The notes beneath the pieces were generated by a model. It did no database searches. It had not been told where the DNA came from and saw only the letters and a list, made by a program, of their open reading frames with translations. Position numbers and translations under genes: made by a program. Shown in pieces: positions 24,911-36,676 of a DNA stretch of 64,000 bases. This DNA is from Telopea speciosissima (lineage: Eukaryota; Streptophyta; Magnoliopsida; Proteales; Proteaceae). The stretch covers positions 6,955,568 through 7,019,567 of the forward strand of contig NC_057925.1 of NCBI RefSeq assembly GCF_018873765.1, written 5' to 3'. Each line of letters starts with the position of its first letter. The first letter of the stretch is position 1.

Positions 24911-25072
24911 TTATGGACTAAGTTTCCCTCCACCCATAGTGGATGGGTCACCCACCATCCTAAGGGTTTTAGTATGTTCCAAAATAACCCTCCCGATACC
25001 CTTTCCCGCCCTCTTTCGTCCTGCGGTGAATGAGATCCCGTGCACTGTGGGTGGAGGGAAACTTGGTCCATA
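24911..25072. mobile_element. MITE with TTATGGACTAAGTTTCCCTCC arms, copy A
   Basis: Left arm TGGACTAAGTTTCCCTCCAC pairs with right arm GTGGAGGGAAACTTGGTCCA. Copy B lies at 29711 in the duplicated block. Confidence 0.75.
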
Positions 25073-25151
25073 ATTTGTGAATACACTGTCTTGCAATAGT
25101 TCTCATATGCTCATGTAAGGAGGTCATTAGCAAGGGAAAAAATGATCAATA

Positions 25152-25200
25152 ATCCCACATCGGAGAGGAAAATGCTCCCTTTGGTTTGTATTTTATATGG
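25152..25200 (+). promoter_or_regulatory. Orphan U2-type promoter in front of the NAC-like gene
   Basis: The upstream sequence CAATAATCCCACATCGG is the U2 promoter of the duplicated block (compare 29945-29958), with a perfect USE core. No U2 follows. An ATTTTATATGG stretch (25190-25200) lies about 28-31 bp downstream of the USE, close to the snRNA spacing. Whether it drives transcription is unknown. Confidence 0.6.
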
Positions 25201-25322
25201 ACATTTTGGGTGTTGAGAATTAGCGTAGCGTGTGATCGAGTTAAGATCGAGTTTGTGGTGTTTACCATTTTCCCCTCTTTTTTTGGTTAAAAGCAGCAGA
25301 AGAAGAAGAAGAAGAAGAAGAG

Positions 25323-26356
25323 ATGGAAGCACTGAACGACGGATTTCAGTCTTCCCTGATGATGAGCAGTCAAATGCTCCCTTCGGATGCCATTAGCCTT
25401 GAGATGGCCCCCGAGAAATGGTTGATATCAGACGAATTTAACAATATGGATCAAATGTTCTTCAGTGTGGATGAACTTTTGGGCTTAATTAATGATGATT
25501 GCAACACAGAGCAGCCAATAAGAAGGTTATTGCAACCTCCAGAAGATCAAGAAAAAGAAGAACAGATAAGCAGCAGCAGCGCAATAAATATAATGCTCCC
25601 CTCAGATGAGTCTGAGTCAGTTAATAATGTTGTTAATAATTACATATCTGATGAAAAAGCCATGGGGGTTTCGATTCACTCCGACCGACAAAGTTCTATT
25701 GATCGATTATCTCGGAAACAGATTGAGTGGCAGAAACCTCCCTTCAAATGCAGTGAAGGACTTCGATGTTTACACCAAGGAGCCATGGTTACTTCCAGGT
25801 ACTTACTTATTTTACCTACTTAATTTCTTCAATTCTTCAATTCTTCTTCTTTTTTGTCTTTCTATTAAATTTTTGTTAGATTCACTACTAACAATGTGCC
25901 AAAAAATCTCTCTACTTCTTTGTTCCTTGAAGAAAGTTATCGGAGAACAGTTCCAGAGCTATGCGTAGAGCTGGTAATGGTTTTTGGAGAGCGAGTATGG
26001 GAGATAGAGTGGTTAGAGTCGATGGTGATCATCGGTTATTTTAAACAGTTGACGTATCTAATTTATACTGATAATAACCGTACATCAAAAAAGGGGAAGA
26101 AGACTGATTGGATTATGCACGAGTATAGGCTTACCAAGGTAATTAATTAATTAGTTTTAATTCCATCATCAGTTGTTTTAATTGAAACTTAATATATTGT
26201 TTCCTTTCTTACATAATAAAATTGTCTCTAATTTATTACCCATGGAAATGGTTCATAGTATTAACCACATTCTTTATTCTGCAATTACAGTCTCCAGAAT
26301 TGACGATTTGCATGATAAAGAAACATAGAAAATCATCTTCTTCAATTGTTGGTTAA
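25323..26356 (+). pseudogene. NAC-domain transcription factor gene, decayed
   Basis: The NAC core reads MKKPWGFRFTPTDKVLLIDY from ATG 25651 (subdomain A), then VKDFDVYTKEPWLLP (B), a donor GT at 25799, then KKSLYFFVP and RRAGNGFWRASMGDRVV (C/D), then KKGKKTDWIMHEYRLTK up to donor 26139, and exon 3 26291-26356 (SPELTICMIKKHRK, subdomain E). An acidic open frame from ATG 25323 (MEALNDGFQS) runs into the core in a different frame near 25650. An in-frame stop follows YFFVP, and frame changes occur before KKGKKTD. So it looks like a NAC gene with a long N-terminal part broken at three or more places, unless splicing differs from my reading. Its 3' exon is also found at 45876. Confidence 0.65.
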
Positions 26357-26359
26357 GGA

Positions 26360-26867
26360 CCTGATCAGGTTGGATCCAGCATGGACTGTGGAGTTATGTT
26401 TCTTTCTATTCTTTTATTTCCTTTGATTTTACATTCTTTAATTTTTTTTTTCCATCAAAGTACTTGTAAACATTTTTTACTTCTATTAATAAAATATTAG
26501 AGGTACCGTCCTCTTTAAGAAAATGATTGATATTTATACATAGCGAAAAGCCTACATCTACCTTTCTTTTGCAATCTCTCCTCCCTGACCATGTTGCCCC
26601 GTATACAAACTGTGCAGCATATTCTCCCCCTATTTCGTTTGCGTTGGAGATTCCGACACATGCTAGTGGTGTGTAAATTCCTCCCCCAAAATTTAAATAT
26701 ATATAAATTCTTTTCAATTGAAATCAATCTCATCAACTCATCTTTTGTTTTTAACTTATAGATCTAATTTCTGAAACCAGGGATTCTTTACCGAGTGGCA
26801 AAAAGTACACTTATTTTGTTGGCTGAACTTGAAGATGATTTTTATTCTCAACATGTAGTAAACCGTA
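26360..26867. other. AT-rich sequence after the NAC-like gene
   Basis: No convincing gene. It probably includes the NAC-like 3' untranslated region, since GGACCTGATCA and CATGGACTGTGGAG are shared with 45940-45980. Confidence 0.5.
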
Positions 26868-27916
26868 AACAATAAACCCTACCCAAAACCCTAAACACCA
26901 AACACTAAAACCTATATCCTAAACACTAAACACCAAACACTAAAACCTAAACCCTAAACACCATACCCGAAACCACCCTAAACGCTAAACCCTAAACCCT
27001 AAACCCTATAACCTAAACCCTAAACACCTAACCCCATACCCTAAACCCTAAATCCTAAACCCTATACACTAAACCCTACAACCTAAATCCTATAACCAAA
27101 ACTCTAAACCCTAAACCCCCAACCTTGAATCCAAAACCCTAAATTCTATACCCTAAACCCTAAACCCTATACCCTAAACCCTAAACCCTAAACCCTAGAA
27201 GCTAAACCCTCAACCCTCAACCCTCAACCCTAAACCCTAAACCCTATACCCGAGATCCTAAATGCTAAATCCTAAACCCCATACCCTAAACCCTAAATCC
27301 TATAGCCAAAACCCTAAACACTATACCCTATACCCTAAACCCAAAACCAGATACCCTACAACCTAAACCCTATACCCTAACCCTAAACCCTAGAATCTAT
27401 ATCCTAAATCCTAAACCCTAAACCCTTAACACCAAACACTAAACCCTGCATCCGAAACCCTAAACGCTTTACCCAAAACTATACCCTACACTCTAAACCC
27501 TAAACCCCATACCCTAAACCCTTAATCCTAAACCCTAAACCCTAAACCCTTAATCCTAAACCCTAAACCTTAAACCTTAAACCCTAAACCCTTAATCCTA
27601 AACCCTAAACCATAAATCCAAAACCCTAAACCCTATACCCTATACCCTAAACACATATACCCTAAACCATAAACCCTATTTCCTAAACCCTATACCCTAT
27701 ACCCTAAACCCTAAATCCTAAACCCTAAAACCCTAAACCCTAAACCATATAACCTAAACTATAAGCCCTAAACCCTAAACCCTAAACCTTAAACCCTAAA
27801 CCCTATACCCTATTCCCTATTCCCGAAACCATAAACTCTATGCCCTAGACCCTATGCCCAAAACCCTAAACCCTAAATCCTAAACCCTAAATCCTAAAAC
27901 CTAAAGCCTAAACCCT
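26868..27916. repeat. Interstitial telomere-like array 2 (CCCTAAA on +)
   Basis: About 1.05 kb of degenerate CCCTAAA, CCCTATA and CACTAAA units, the longest array in the window and the most diverged. It is not part of the A/B duplication. Confidence 0.95.
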
Positions 27917-28083
27917 GCTTGTTGCTTGGTGGTTTTTCTATCATCCAATCCACAACAAATCGACTGAAACCTGGCGAAAAAGAAAAAAACGAAGAAAGCC
28001 TTAGTCTACGACCCTACGGTCGAGCTGATCTAGGACCACCCTTTTAGTTTTCTTCGCTTGCTTCGGAACGAATCTTCGTCTTC
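27917..28083. other. Unassigned 170 bp between array 2 and duplicated block B
   Basis: Contains GAAAAAGAAAAAAACGAAG and CTACGACCCTACGGTCGAG. No gene or element recognised. Confidence 0.4.
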
Positions 28084-28508
28084 CTTTTTTTGAAAACCCC
28101 CAATTTGCTCTCGCTCGCCGCTACTAACAGGGTCGTATTATATAATTTAAGGTTAAGATTTATTATTTAATTTATGATACTGTAATATAAATATATAGTT
28201 ATTTATATGATACTATAGTAATTTAGTATACATAGAAAGTTGGAAAATTCATAGAGATATTTTGTCTCAATATCACTAACAAGATAAAAGAATAAGATTA
28301 GTTGATGGAACGGTAGGGATAAGTCTGGGAAGCCACAGGTGGCGAGAGAGGGGATCATTTGTTCCTTCACCAGTTTTTTTCAAGAAATTTATCTTATTGA
28401 TGAGCCATGAGACAATTCAAGGTTCAAATGGTTTTTAAGACTAGGAATAGAAAAGAATAATCGAATAGAACTCATAAATTTACATAGGTTAGCTTAGGGC
28501 CCAAAAAT

Positions 28509-28993
28509 ACCAAACCCTATACCTTGAACCCTAAACCCCAAACCCTACACCCAAAACCATAAACAGTATACCCTATACCCTTAACCCTATACGCTATACC
28601 CTAAACCTTAAACTCTATACCCTAAACCCAAAACCCTAAAGCCCAAACCCTAAATCCTAAACCCTAAACCATAAACTCTATACCCTAAACCCTAAACCCT
28701 AAAACCCTAAACCCTATACTCTAAACCCTAAACCCTAAACCCTAAACCCTAAACCCTAAACCCTAAACCCTAAACCCTAAACCCTAAACCCTAAACCCTA
28801 AACCCTAAACCCTATACCCTAAACCCTAAACCCTAAACCCTAAACCCTAAACCCTAAATCCTAAACCCTAAACCCTAAACTCTAAACCCTATACCCTAAA
28901 CTTTAAACCCTATACCCTAAACACTAAACACTATATCCTAATCCCTAAACCCTAAATCCTAAACCCTAAACCCTAAGCCCAAAACTTAGGGTA
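28509..28993. repeat. Interstitial telomere-like array 3 (CCCTAAA on +)
   Basis: Holds the longest perfect run, about 13 uninterrupted CCCTAAA units between 28722 and 28812. Array 1 lacks this run, so it expanded, or was homogenised, after the duplication. Confidence 0.95.
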
Positions 28994-29710
28994 TAAAATG
29001 AATAAAAAAATAGAATCAAATCTCCAATCATTGCACGATTGAATTTTTCTAATATATATATGAACATTATAAATCCAATGTTATGAAAATGGTCAAATAT
29101 TTAAAACGAGGAAAGGAAGGGTACGCATAGAGGATCTGAGTTTTGGATCAAAGACCCACAGTGATTGCCACAACCTTGTCAATGCAATTCACAGGTGGTT
29201 TAAAGCAGCAGAAAAAAAATTGAATTACAAGAAAAGAATAAAACAAATAAACAAAATCGAACCAGATCTCTCTAATCCAACATCAAGAAAACGTTTAAAT
29301 ATTTAAAATGAAGAAAGGTAGGGCAGACATGGAGGATCTGGGTTTTCGGTCAACGATCCATACTAATTGTCACAAGTCAACGTAATTAACAAGTGTTTCA
29401 ACCAGCTGTAACAAAATGATATAAAATGGTTTAATGCAAAAAAATAAAACAAATAAATAAAATCGAACCAGATCTCAAATCAACGCATAATTAGATTATT
29501 CACACCAGAGACTCACCCAACCCATATTCTTGAGAAGACAAGTAAATAGCCTCATCAACCCATTAAAAACTCCACAACTCCTATCATTCTATGAGAAAGT
29601 ATTTGAATTTATACTTGAGCGATATGTAAAGAAACGTAGAAAACAAACCATCTTATGGGTTATCAGACGAAGGTAGGCTTATAGACATAAGCGCTTTAAC
29701 ACTGATGACT

Positions 29711-29868
29711 TGTGGACTAAGTTTCCCTCCACCCATAGTGGATGGTTCACCCACCATCCTAGGGGTTTTAGTATGTTCCAAAATACTCTCCCGATACCCT
29801 TTCCCGCCCTCTCCCATCCTGCGGTGAATGAGCTCCCGTTCACTATGGGTAGGGAAACTTGGTCCATA
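29711..29868. mobile_element. MITE with GGACTAAGTTTCCCTCC arms, copy B
   Basis: Paired arms as in the copy at 24911. Confidence 0.75.
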
Positions 29869-29946
29869 ATTTGTGAAAGCACTGTCTTGCAATAATTCTC
29901 ATATGCTCGCGTAAGAAAGTTAAAGCAAGAGGAAAAAATGATCAAT

Positions 29947-29999
29947 AATCCCACATCGACTAGAGAGGAAACAAGGATAACTAGAGATTGGTTATAAAA
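29947..29999 (+). promoter_or_regulatory. U2-4 promoter: USE and TATA box
   Basis: AATCCCACATCG (29947-29958) and TATAAAA (29993-29999), 34 bp apart. Confidence 0.9.
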
Positions 30000-30024
30000 T
30001 AGAAATTTAGATGATAAAGAAAAC

Positions 30025-30220
30025 ATACCTTTCTCGGCCTTTTGGCTAAGATCAAGTGTAGTATCTGTTCTTATCAGTTTAATATCTGATACGTGGATCA
30101 TCGATCCACATGATATTAAATTAATGTTTCTTTGGGGGAGGGCCCACTACAGTAGCTTGCTACTGGGGTTTTCAAGCGTCGCCCATGTGTTGCACTACTG
30201 CACGGGCCTGGCGAACCCCT
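30025..30220 (+). ncRNA. U2: U2 snRNA gene, unit 4
   Basis: The 5' end and GTAGTA are intact. Stem IIb carries a paired change: GTGGATCATCGATCCAC where units 1 and 3 have GTGGGTCATCGACCCAC, so base pairing is kept. The Sm site reads AATGTTTCTTTGG, with a G inside the usual T-run, which may weaken Sm binding. The 3' hairpins are near consensus. Good promoter. Confidence 0.9.
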
Positions 30221-31665
30221 ACCAAAACTAATTTCAATTTTTTTTGGAAATCTCATAAATCTTGAATTTGGAGAGACTAATAACTTCTAATGAGCACTGG
30301 ACCCCACTGATATTTATCAAACGGTTGTTATCCCAACAAGAAGGAATTTAATTTAAGTAGAAAACAAATTGAGCCGCAGATTAAGAATTTAATTGTTTCC
30401 TTACAGACAGAGAATAAAATGGAAGAATGAGGAATCGGTATCAAATTGGTGGAAACGGATAGTGGATACTGAATCTTAAAATCATGACAGTGGCGAATAT
30501 AGGTCCAATCTTGAAACGTTACCTTTTTCCTCACTACAATCCGATTTAATGCCGATATAGATCGATCCAGATTGGTATTGATCAAGACGAATACCGTGTT
30601 TGATATGGATATCCGAGTGGAAGGAAGGGATGTCTTATGGCACAAATGTGAAGCAAGATAGTCGATCCTGTGACCTTCTAGGGGCATGCAATCTGTTAGT
30701 AAGCCAACTTAGAAAGTAGTTGTTCACTAAGGTCCCTCTTCACATGTTAAGATTCAATACAAATGGAGTTTGTCAAGTGACAATAAATTTACCAAAAAAA
30801 AAAAAATGACAAGACAAAGTAGGGAGAGGGTTTGCTACAGTGTGCAGTTTCATGCCTTGGAAGAAGGGCATTATGAGAAAACCTTAAAAATAAGGGGGGG
30901 GGTATGAGATATTTTGTAGGGATGTGCTACAGTAACGAAGTCTTATGAGGGGTGCCAATAGGCCCAATATGCAATTTTGAAATTAAACTAACGTTATGCA
31001 AAACTTTAACCCAATTAAGTATTATAAAATTTAGAATTGTGAAGATGCTACATTAACAAATGTGGGAAGACATAAAAATTGATTAGAGTCTGAAATTTGC
31101 CATGTGGTTAATCTATATTATTTCTTAAGAGCAAGAAAATGCTAACCGGTGGTCATGTAGCTTCTGTACTAACGCGGAGCCAATGAGGCTGCGTACAAAT
31201 ACATTGGTTTTTATTTCATTGGAATTGAACGGTCTTTTCGTGTCCTCTTATGTCTGGGTGCAACAACCACAGGACCAATTAACGTTTTTATTCCCATATT
31301 TTAAATATTTGCTTCAAAATTGAAGTTTCAGCTAGTCTTCTCACTGTACCCCTCACTTCTTTAATGATCAAATAAGTCATTTGTGTAGCTAAATAACGAA
31401 GTTATAATAATATTTTTATCACTTGCGGTTCTCCTGTCCGGTACAGTTCCCTAGTGCCTCTAATAAAAGGGGGTGGACCCCACCTGGGCAGTATGTTCGA
31501 TCAAGGGGTGGAATGGTCATTTCAACTCCCCTATGAGAGGAATCGCACAACCGTACCGATCAACGAACCTCATGGGATAAAGGTCCAGTTATTCTAAGAC
31601 CAAAATCATTTGCATATGTACGAATACAAAAATAATATAATATGGAAAAGAAGGTGGGTTTTTTT
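30221..31665. repeat. U2-to-U1 spacer, unit 4
   Basis: The least interrupted version: no psbA, no SINE, no MULEs apart from the MITE at 31409. Its CACTTCTTTAATGATCAAATAAG (31364 on) looks like the ancestral form of the psbA site. Confidence 0.8.
31409..31586. mobile_element. Foldback MULE-type MITE, copy 3, in unit 4
   Basis: Left arm TTTTATCACTTGCGGTTCTC and inner CCTCTAATAAAAGG; right arm ends GAACCTCATGGGATAAAGGTCC. The flanks AGTTATAAT and AGTTATTCT (31400-31408 and 31587-31595) are a 9-bp duplication of AGTTATACT, as seen in the empty sites of units 1 and 3. Confidence 0.8.
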
Positions 31666-31722
31666 AATCCCACATCGGACAGGTAGTAGAAGATAGAAAG
31701 GAGATTTAGAGTACAAATAAGG
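31666..31722 (+). promoter_or_regulatory. U1-4 promoter: USE and weak TATA
   Basis: AATCCCACATCGG (31666-31678) and ACAAATAAGG (31713-31722), 34 bp apart. Confidence 0.85.
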
Positions 31723-31742
31723 GAAAGCAATGATGGTGCAAC

Positions 31743-31903
31743 ATACTTACCTGGACGGGGTTTATGGGTGATCAAGAAGGCCCATTGCCTAGGTTGGTGA
31801 CCTCCATTGCACTTGGGAGGGGTGCCCGCCTAACATCTCCCCAAGTGGGAGAGTGTACGTCATAATTTGTGGCAGTGGGGGTACGCGTTCGCGCGGCCCC
31901 TAT
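31743..31903 (+). ncRNA. U1: U1 snRNA gene, unit 4
   Basis: Essentially the consensus of the window throughout: 5' ATACTTACCTGGACGGGG, all stem-loops, Sm site ATAATTTGTGG, GCGTTCGCGC terminal hairpin. The only local change is GGCAGTGGGGG. A 3'-box-like CAAAGTCTCAGTTTAAT follows. Likely functional. Confidence 0.93.
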
Positions 31904-31959
31904 CAAAGTCTCAGTTTAATATTTCTTTTTTGATTGCCATCTAATGTGTGAAATGAACT

Positions 31960-32862
31960 TTTATCTGCTTCAGTTCCTTACCGTTCTATGCAATGTTTTT
32001 TTGTAGGGGCAGGGCAGTCATTTTTTGTTCTAACTCAGGGCCAGGGCCTGTCAAAGTTGAGGCTTTGGACTGAGTGACTTTGTCTTCTTCTTCTCCCTGG
32101 CATGGCCCAGTCCTTGCATCTCCCTTCCCCCATCTCCCTTCCCCCTTCCTTGAAAGAGATCATCATATTTCTTCTTCTTCCACCCATTCCGTGCATAAGG
32201 CTGAAGGTTGAGATGGACACGGAACTATATCATGGGTGTCCACTGTCTAATGGCTTTTAATTTCAATTGTTCCTGTTGAATTCTAATATGATATCTCAAA
32301 GCCCGTGATGTTCTATATGTATTTCTAGTCCCAAGGGTGGGCATAAGGTGTGTAAAACTTTTTTGAAGATGTTTGAATGTGAATCTTTTTTCATTTGTAA
32401 TTGATAAATCTTTTATTTGATTAGCGAGTTCTAATCAACCAACCAATCTATGTTTGAGTGCCAATATTTTTTTGGATAAAATTTGCGAGCATAAGGATCG
32501 AAGGGACTGGGGTTCCAGATAAGATCATCCTATACACATCCTTACAAAAATGATTTGTTGTTTACTTTCATCAGAAAAAGTATTATGGGTCCAACAAGTT
32601 CTCAAAGCTAGATACTAACCCATAGAAGATTATTTGATGCCAAATGTCCTTCAAATGCACCTTGGACTTGGAAAGGCATGTAGCAATGTATTCTAGTCCT
32701 TAAGGCTTAAGTTGCTGTTATGTTTTTTAATAATATCCACCGTGTGAATAGAATAAATAGTGAATTAAGGTATTTTCTCAACCCAAAAAAAATAAAAATT
32801 AGGGTACTTTTGGGAAGAGAAATGTAGAAATCATTAAACAAAAAAAGAGGTAGAAGATGAAT
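31960..32862. repeat. U1-U2 spacer, type X, third copy
   Basis: Aligns with 16735-17429 but has an extra segment (about 32500-32650), which the second copy probably lost. No gene. Confidence 0.8.
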
Positions 32863-32915
32863 AATCCCACATCGGCTAGAGAGGAAATAAGGATAGCTAG
32901 AGATTGGTTATAAAA
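32863..32915 (+). promoter_or_regulatory. U2-5 promoter: USE and TATA box
   Basis: AATCCCACATCGG (32863-32875, perfect) and TTATAAAA (32908-32915). Confidence 0.88.
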
Positions 32916-32940
32916 TGGAAATTAAGATAATAAAGAAAGC

Positions 32941-33268
32941 ATACCTTTCTCGGCCTTTTGGCTAAGATCAAGTGTAGTACCTGTTCTTATCAGTTTAATA
33001 TAAGGGGCGTTGTTCTCTTTGCCACAGCGTAGCACATGGAGGTGGGGGGTCTCTGCCCCCTTGCACAGGCTGCCCATGTGCTTTGGGTAGACTACGCTGT
33101 GACACAGAAAGCATTCTCCCTTAATATTAATATCTGATATGTGGATCATCGATCCATATAATATTAAATTAATTTTTCTTTGAATTAGGGCCCACTACAG
33201 TAGCTTGCAACTGGGGTCTTCAAGCGTCGCCCATGTGTTGCACTACTGCACGGGCCTGGCCCCCCTAC
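32941..33268 (+). pseudogene. U2: U2 snRNA pseudogene, unit 5, split by a MITE
   Basis: The 5' 60 nt are near perfect (GTAGTA kept; GTACCTG for GTATCTG), then a MITE of about 120 bp interrupts between stems IIa and IIb, as in U2-2. The rest has broken stem IIb pairing (GATCCATAT) and a shortened 3' end. The intact promoter means it could still make a short chimeric RNA, but not a normal U2. Confidence 0.9.
33003..33122. mobile_element. MITE inside U2-5
   Basis: AGGGGCGTTGTTCTCTTTGCC and the right arm (CTACGCTGTGACACAGAAAGC) are inverted partners; CAGCGTAG pairs with CTACGCTG. Same insertion as in U2-2. Confidence 0.8.
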
Positions 33269-33519
33269 CAATACTAACTTCAAAAATTTTTGGAAGTTGG
33301 GGAGAGTAATAACTTCTAATAAGCCCTGGACCCCAGTGATACTTATCAAACGGTTGGTATCATTCAACAACTCCATCACTTCATGTCCATCAATGGGTCC
33401 CACTAATGGCCCCCAAGTCATGTATGGTGTGATAAAAGCATCTAATAGAGCTGCAACTCTAACCTGGCCTGATCGAATCGGATCCAGTTCCACCCTATTG
33501 ATAAAACATCTGAGGTGTT

Positions 33520-34034
33520 TGTTAGAATAAATCGATCCGAATAGGGACAAAATCCCAAAAGCCAGGATCTCCATAGGGCGTTCAAGAACACAATCAAATA
33601 AATAATAGAAAATAGGGATAGAACCACCAACCTTGTTTCGCATCCATAGTGATGATGATTGCAATGAAAAATAAAAAACAAAGATCTAGGTGCTTCCCCT
33701 CTATTCCCAAAGTAATCGGCCGATGAGAATACCGAATGCGCAGGACGACGAACATTGAATATCTCCCTCTCTTTCAAGAATGCACTCCTCAATAGTAATT
33801 GAGAATAATAAGTAGTGATGGGTAGAGGGGGACCTAGCTCTCCTTATATAGTAATCCCTATAGGTCCGACTCATCACAGTCCAATAGGAATCTATCTAGC
33901 CCACACTAAGCCATCCACATTAGACTTCTAATATAACTTAATGACCCCACTTTATTAGACCAAAACCCTAACTAGCCTGGTTTAGGGATTTAATTATGTC
34001 CATATAGAATTTTATTAGAACTAAAATTCTAACA
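33520..34034 (-). repeat. Copia LTR, downstream (3') copy
   Basis: Begins TGTTAG and ends CTAACA. The TATA-like CTTATATAGTAATCC is shared with the other LTR. Confidence 0.93.
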
Positions 34035-35385
34035 TTCTCCCACTTGGACTTACATTAAATTCCTTATTTTTAAAAGGATTTAAAAACAGTTTTGACCAAA
34101 ACAAATCACAGGCTACAACTCTTTAAGAAAACTTTATGTGCACAATTTTTAAAATATTAGAGGTCATATTAGAAAGTCAATCCTATCCCATAGAGTTTTA
34201 GACACTGAATCATGGCGGTATGCATCTATGATCAAGTGACACAGAGCCTTCCATGGTCACGAGAGCCCTCAACTCTACTAACATGGATGCAATGTGGTAG
34301 TGTGGCAACGAGATAATACTCACGTAGTGATTCCTTATGTATTATCCGTTTATCGGTCCAAAATTTCTCTTCTTTAAGTGGCACAGGCTCACTAGAGAAA
34401 TAAACTTTGTGATTCTAAGAATCGTATGTCTCATCGAAATAACTCGAGTTATACTTTATGTGTTACAAGACATACCTTTAGGCTAACAACTTAATGCCCT
34501 GACCTTGCTTAAGGTTAACACATTCCTTAAGACTTTAAAAGCAGAAATATATACATCATGTCAATAAATAAAACACTCATGTATTTAAAAGAAAGCTGCA
34601 TGCAATGACACGATATATATATAAATCAAGGTTTACCATAAGGTAAAAATTACGAGATAAAAATAAACTTTATTTTACAATGGAGCAAAACAACTCCCAC
34701 TAACCAACCGCATCCCATGATGCTTCTAAACCCATGCTTATGACATGTCTTTCAAAACACAAGGGCAAAGACCTTAGGTTGGGGATCTATAACCATATCA
34801 TACTGTACCAATATGCTCCCCTGCAATGTCACCTTCCTTTACTCTCTCCTTTATGGTCAAATACTTGACCTCCATGTGTTTAGACCCTCTAAGTCCTTTA
34901 TTGTTGTTTATAACCTAACACAGGAGCTGTTATTACGGTATATCCGGATGGGTCTATCTACAAAATCTACAATGGTCAACTACTTTATGAGATTCCGAGT
35001 CAAATAACCTGAGTAGCAACCCCATGGCATGCTACAAACTTTACTGTATAGTCAATGTGGTTGCCAATGTTTGTTTTGTCTTGTTCCATAATACTACCCT
35101 TTACGCCATTAGAAAAACATAACCGGATGTGGATCTCCTATCATTCTCACGGCTAGCAAGGTCGAAATCTGTATGACCCACTAGCTTGAGTTCGAGAATG
35201 TGTCTTTATGTTACATATAATCTTTTGTCCCCTACAAGTACCATAATACTTTCTTGGCGGGAACCCGAGTGGCTAAGACCAGGATCGGCGATATCGCCAA
35301 GAAGACCCATCACAAAAGTAATATCCGATGCAGTGAGGACTGAGCATACATGATACTACCTAGTGCGCTACTATAAGGCACCTCA

Positions 35386-35589
35386 TTATGTCATCCTTCT
35401 AACTTCATTTTTTAGGCACGTGTCGAGCTCGGTTTGAGAACAGGGAACATTCCCAGGTTTGCAATCGCATCTGAACCTCTCCCGAATATGATCAACATAA
35501 GCCCTCCGAGAAAAACTTAGTAAGCAGCGAGAGCGATCCCTATGGATCTCAATGCCAAGGACAAAAGAAACCTCACCAAGGTCCTTCAT
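35386..35589 (-). pseudogene. Copia reverse transcriptase remnant (fossil)
   Basis: Minus-strand MKDLGEVSFVLGIEIHRDRS matches the Copia reverse-transcriptase region just after the YVDD site. Part of the broken pol of the 33520 element. Confidence 0.85.
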
Positions 35590-36676
35590 GTCAAATTCCC
35601 TAGATAATAGTTGCTTTCATTTATGCAACATCCCTAGGTCACCGCTAGCAAGCGGGATGTCATCCATATAAAATATGAAAAAATAGAATTTGCTCCCATG
35701 ACCTTGTGATATATACCTGATCCGCTTTGCTTTCCACAAAACCGAATGAAGTCACGACATCTGTCAAACTTCAAATACCACTGCTGGAAGCTTGTTTGAG
35801 ACCGTAAATAGACTTCTTGAGTCCACGCAAGATGGTCTCGAACCATTCACCGCAAGACCCTCGGGTTTAATTCAACAAGCTCCCAAACATCATTATGTTT
35901 CATCGATTCCACCTCATCTCTCATTACATCTAACCACAAATCTAATGAGAACTAGAAACAATGCCGAATAAGTAAGCCGGATCAACGACACAACCAATGT
36001 CGTAGTCATGTTCTCTCGAGATAGACCTCATAAATAGATGGTATTTCGAATTTCTCCCCTTGATGGATTTTCGTGATGGTGCTACCCTTGCCTCACCACA
36101 GATAGAAATCTCGGTGGAGCGCATCAATGATAGGATCCTCAATCGCATCTGATTGAGAGGAATCTCATCAGTGCTACATGAATGTCAATGATCGTTATCA
36201 ATATCGAGGCTCCGAACTCCAGAGTGTAACTAATGGCGTGGTATGCCCCACATCCGTCGAATAGGTAGAAGAACATGTAGCAATGTACCAACCATGTCAC
36301 TATCTCGAACGATCGAGAACAATCATTCCTTTTGGCCATATCAAATTCCGAAACTTTGCCTATAAGTCCATAATTCTAGTGTCTCCATAAGGGTTATAAA
36401 ATTTATATCCCTTCAAATGATCGGGTAGCTAACAAAATAGTAATGAGTAGTCCTGGAATCCAACTTGTTCAAAGTCGGATAATATGATTTTACTTAGAGG
36501 CACCCCAAACTCTAAGATGGTTTACGGGTTTAGTAACTACATGGTTAAGGATACAAGGAGTAGTTTTCAAAAACTTCTCTCATAAGAACTTGGTAAAATT
36601 TGTCTTACTAATCATACTCCTCAATAGTGCGATTATGCCTTTCGACGACACCTTTTTCTCAAGACTTCCTGGCATA

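Larger units (their letters stand above)
23190..25171. repeat. Duplicated block, copy A (telomere-like array plus flanks)
   Basis: Aligns with copy B at 28084-29966: GAAAACCCC..TCGCTCTCGCTCGC, a TATAAATATATA-rich part, the CCCTAAA array, then GATCTGAGTTTTGGATCAAAG and the MITE. Homology ends inside a U2 promoter. In B the U2-4 gene follows; in A a NAC-like gene follows. Within the block, 24160-24410 and 24411-24665 are themselves two diverged repeats (period about 253). Confidence 0.85.
28084..29966. repeat. Duplicated block, copy B
   Basis: Partner of 23190-25171, with small deletions relative to it (for example in the second half of the internal 253-bp repeat near 29270). It leads directly into the intact U2-4 promoter, so this is the likely original arrangement. 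Confidence 0.85.
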
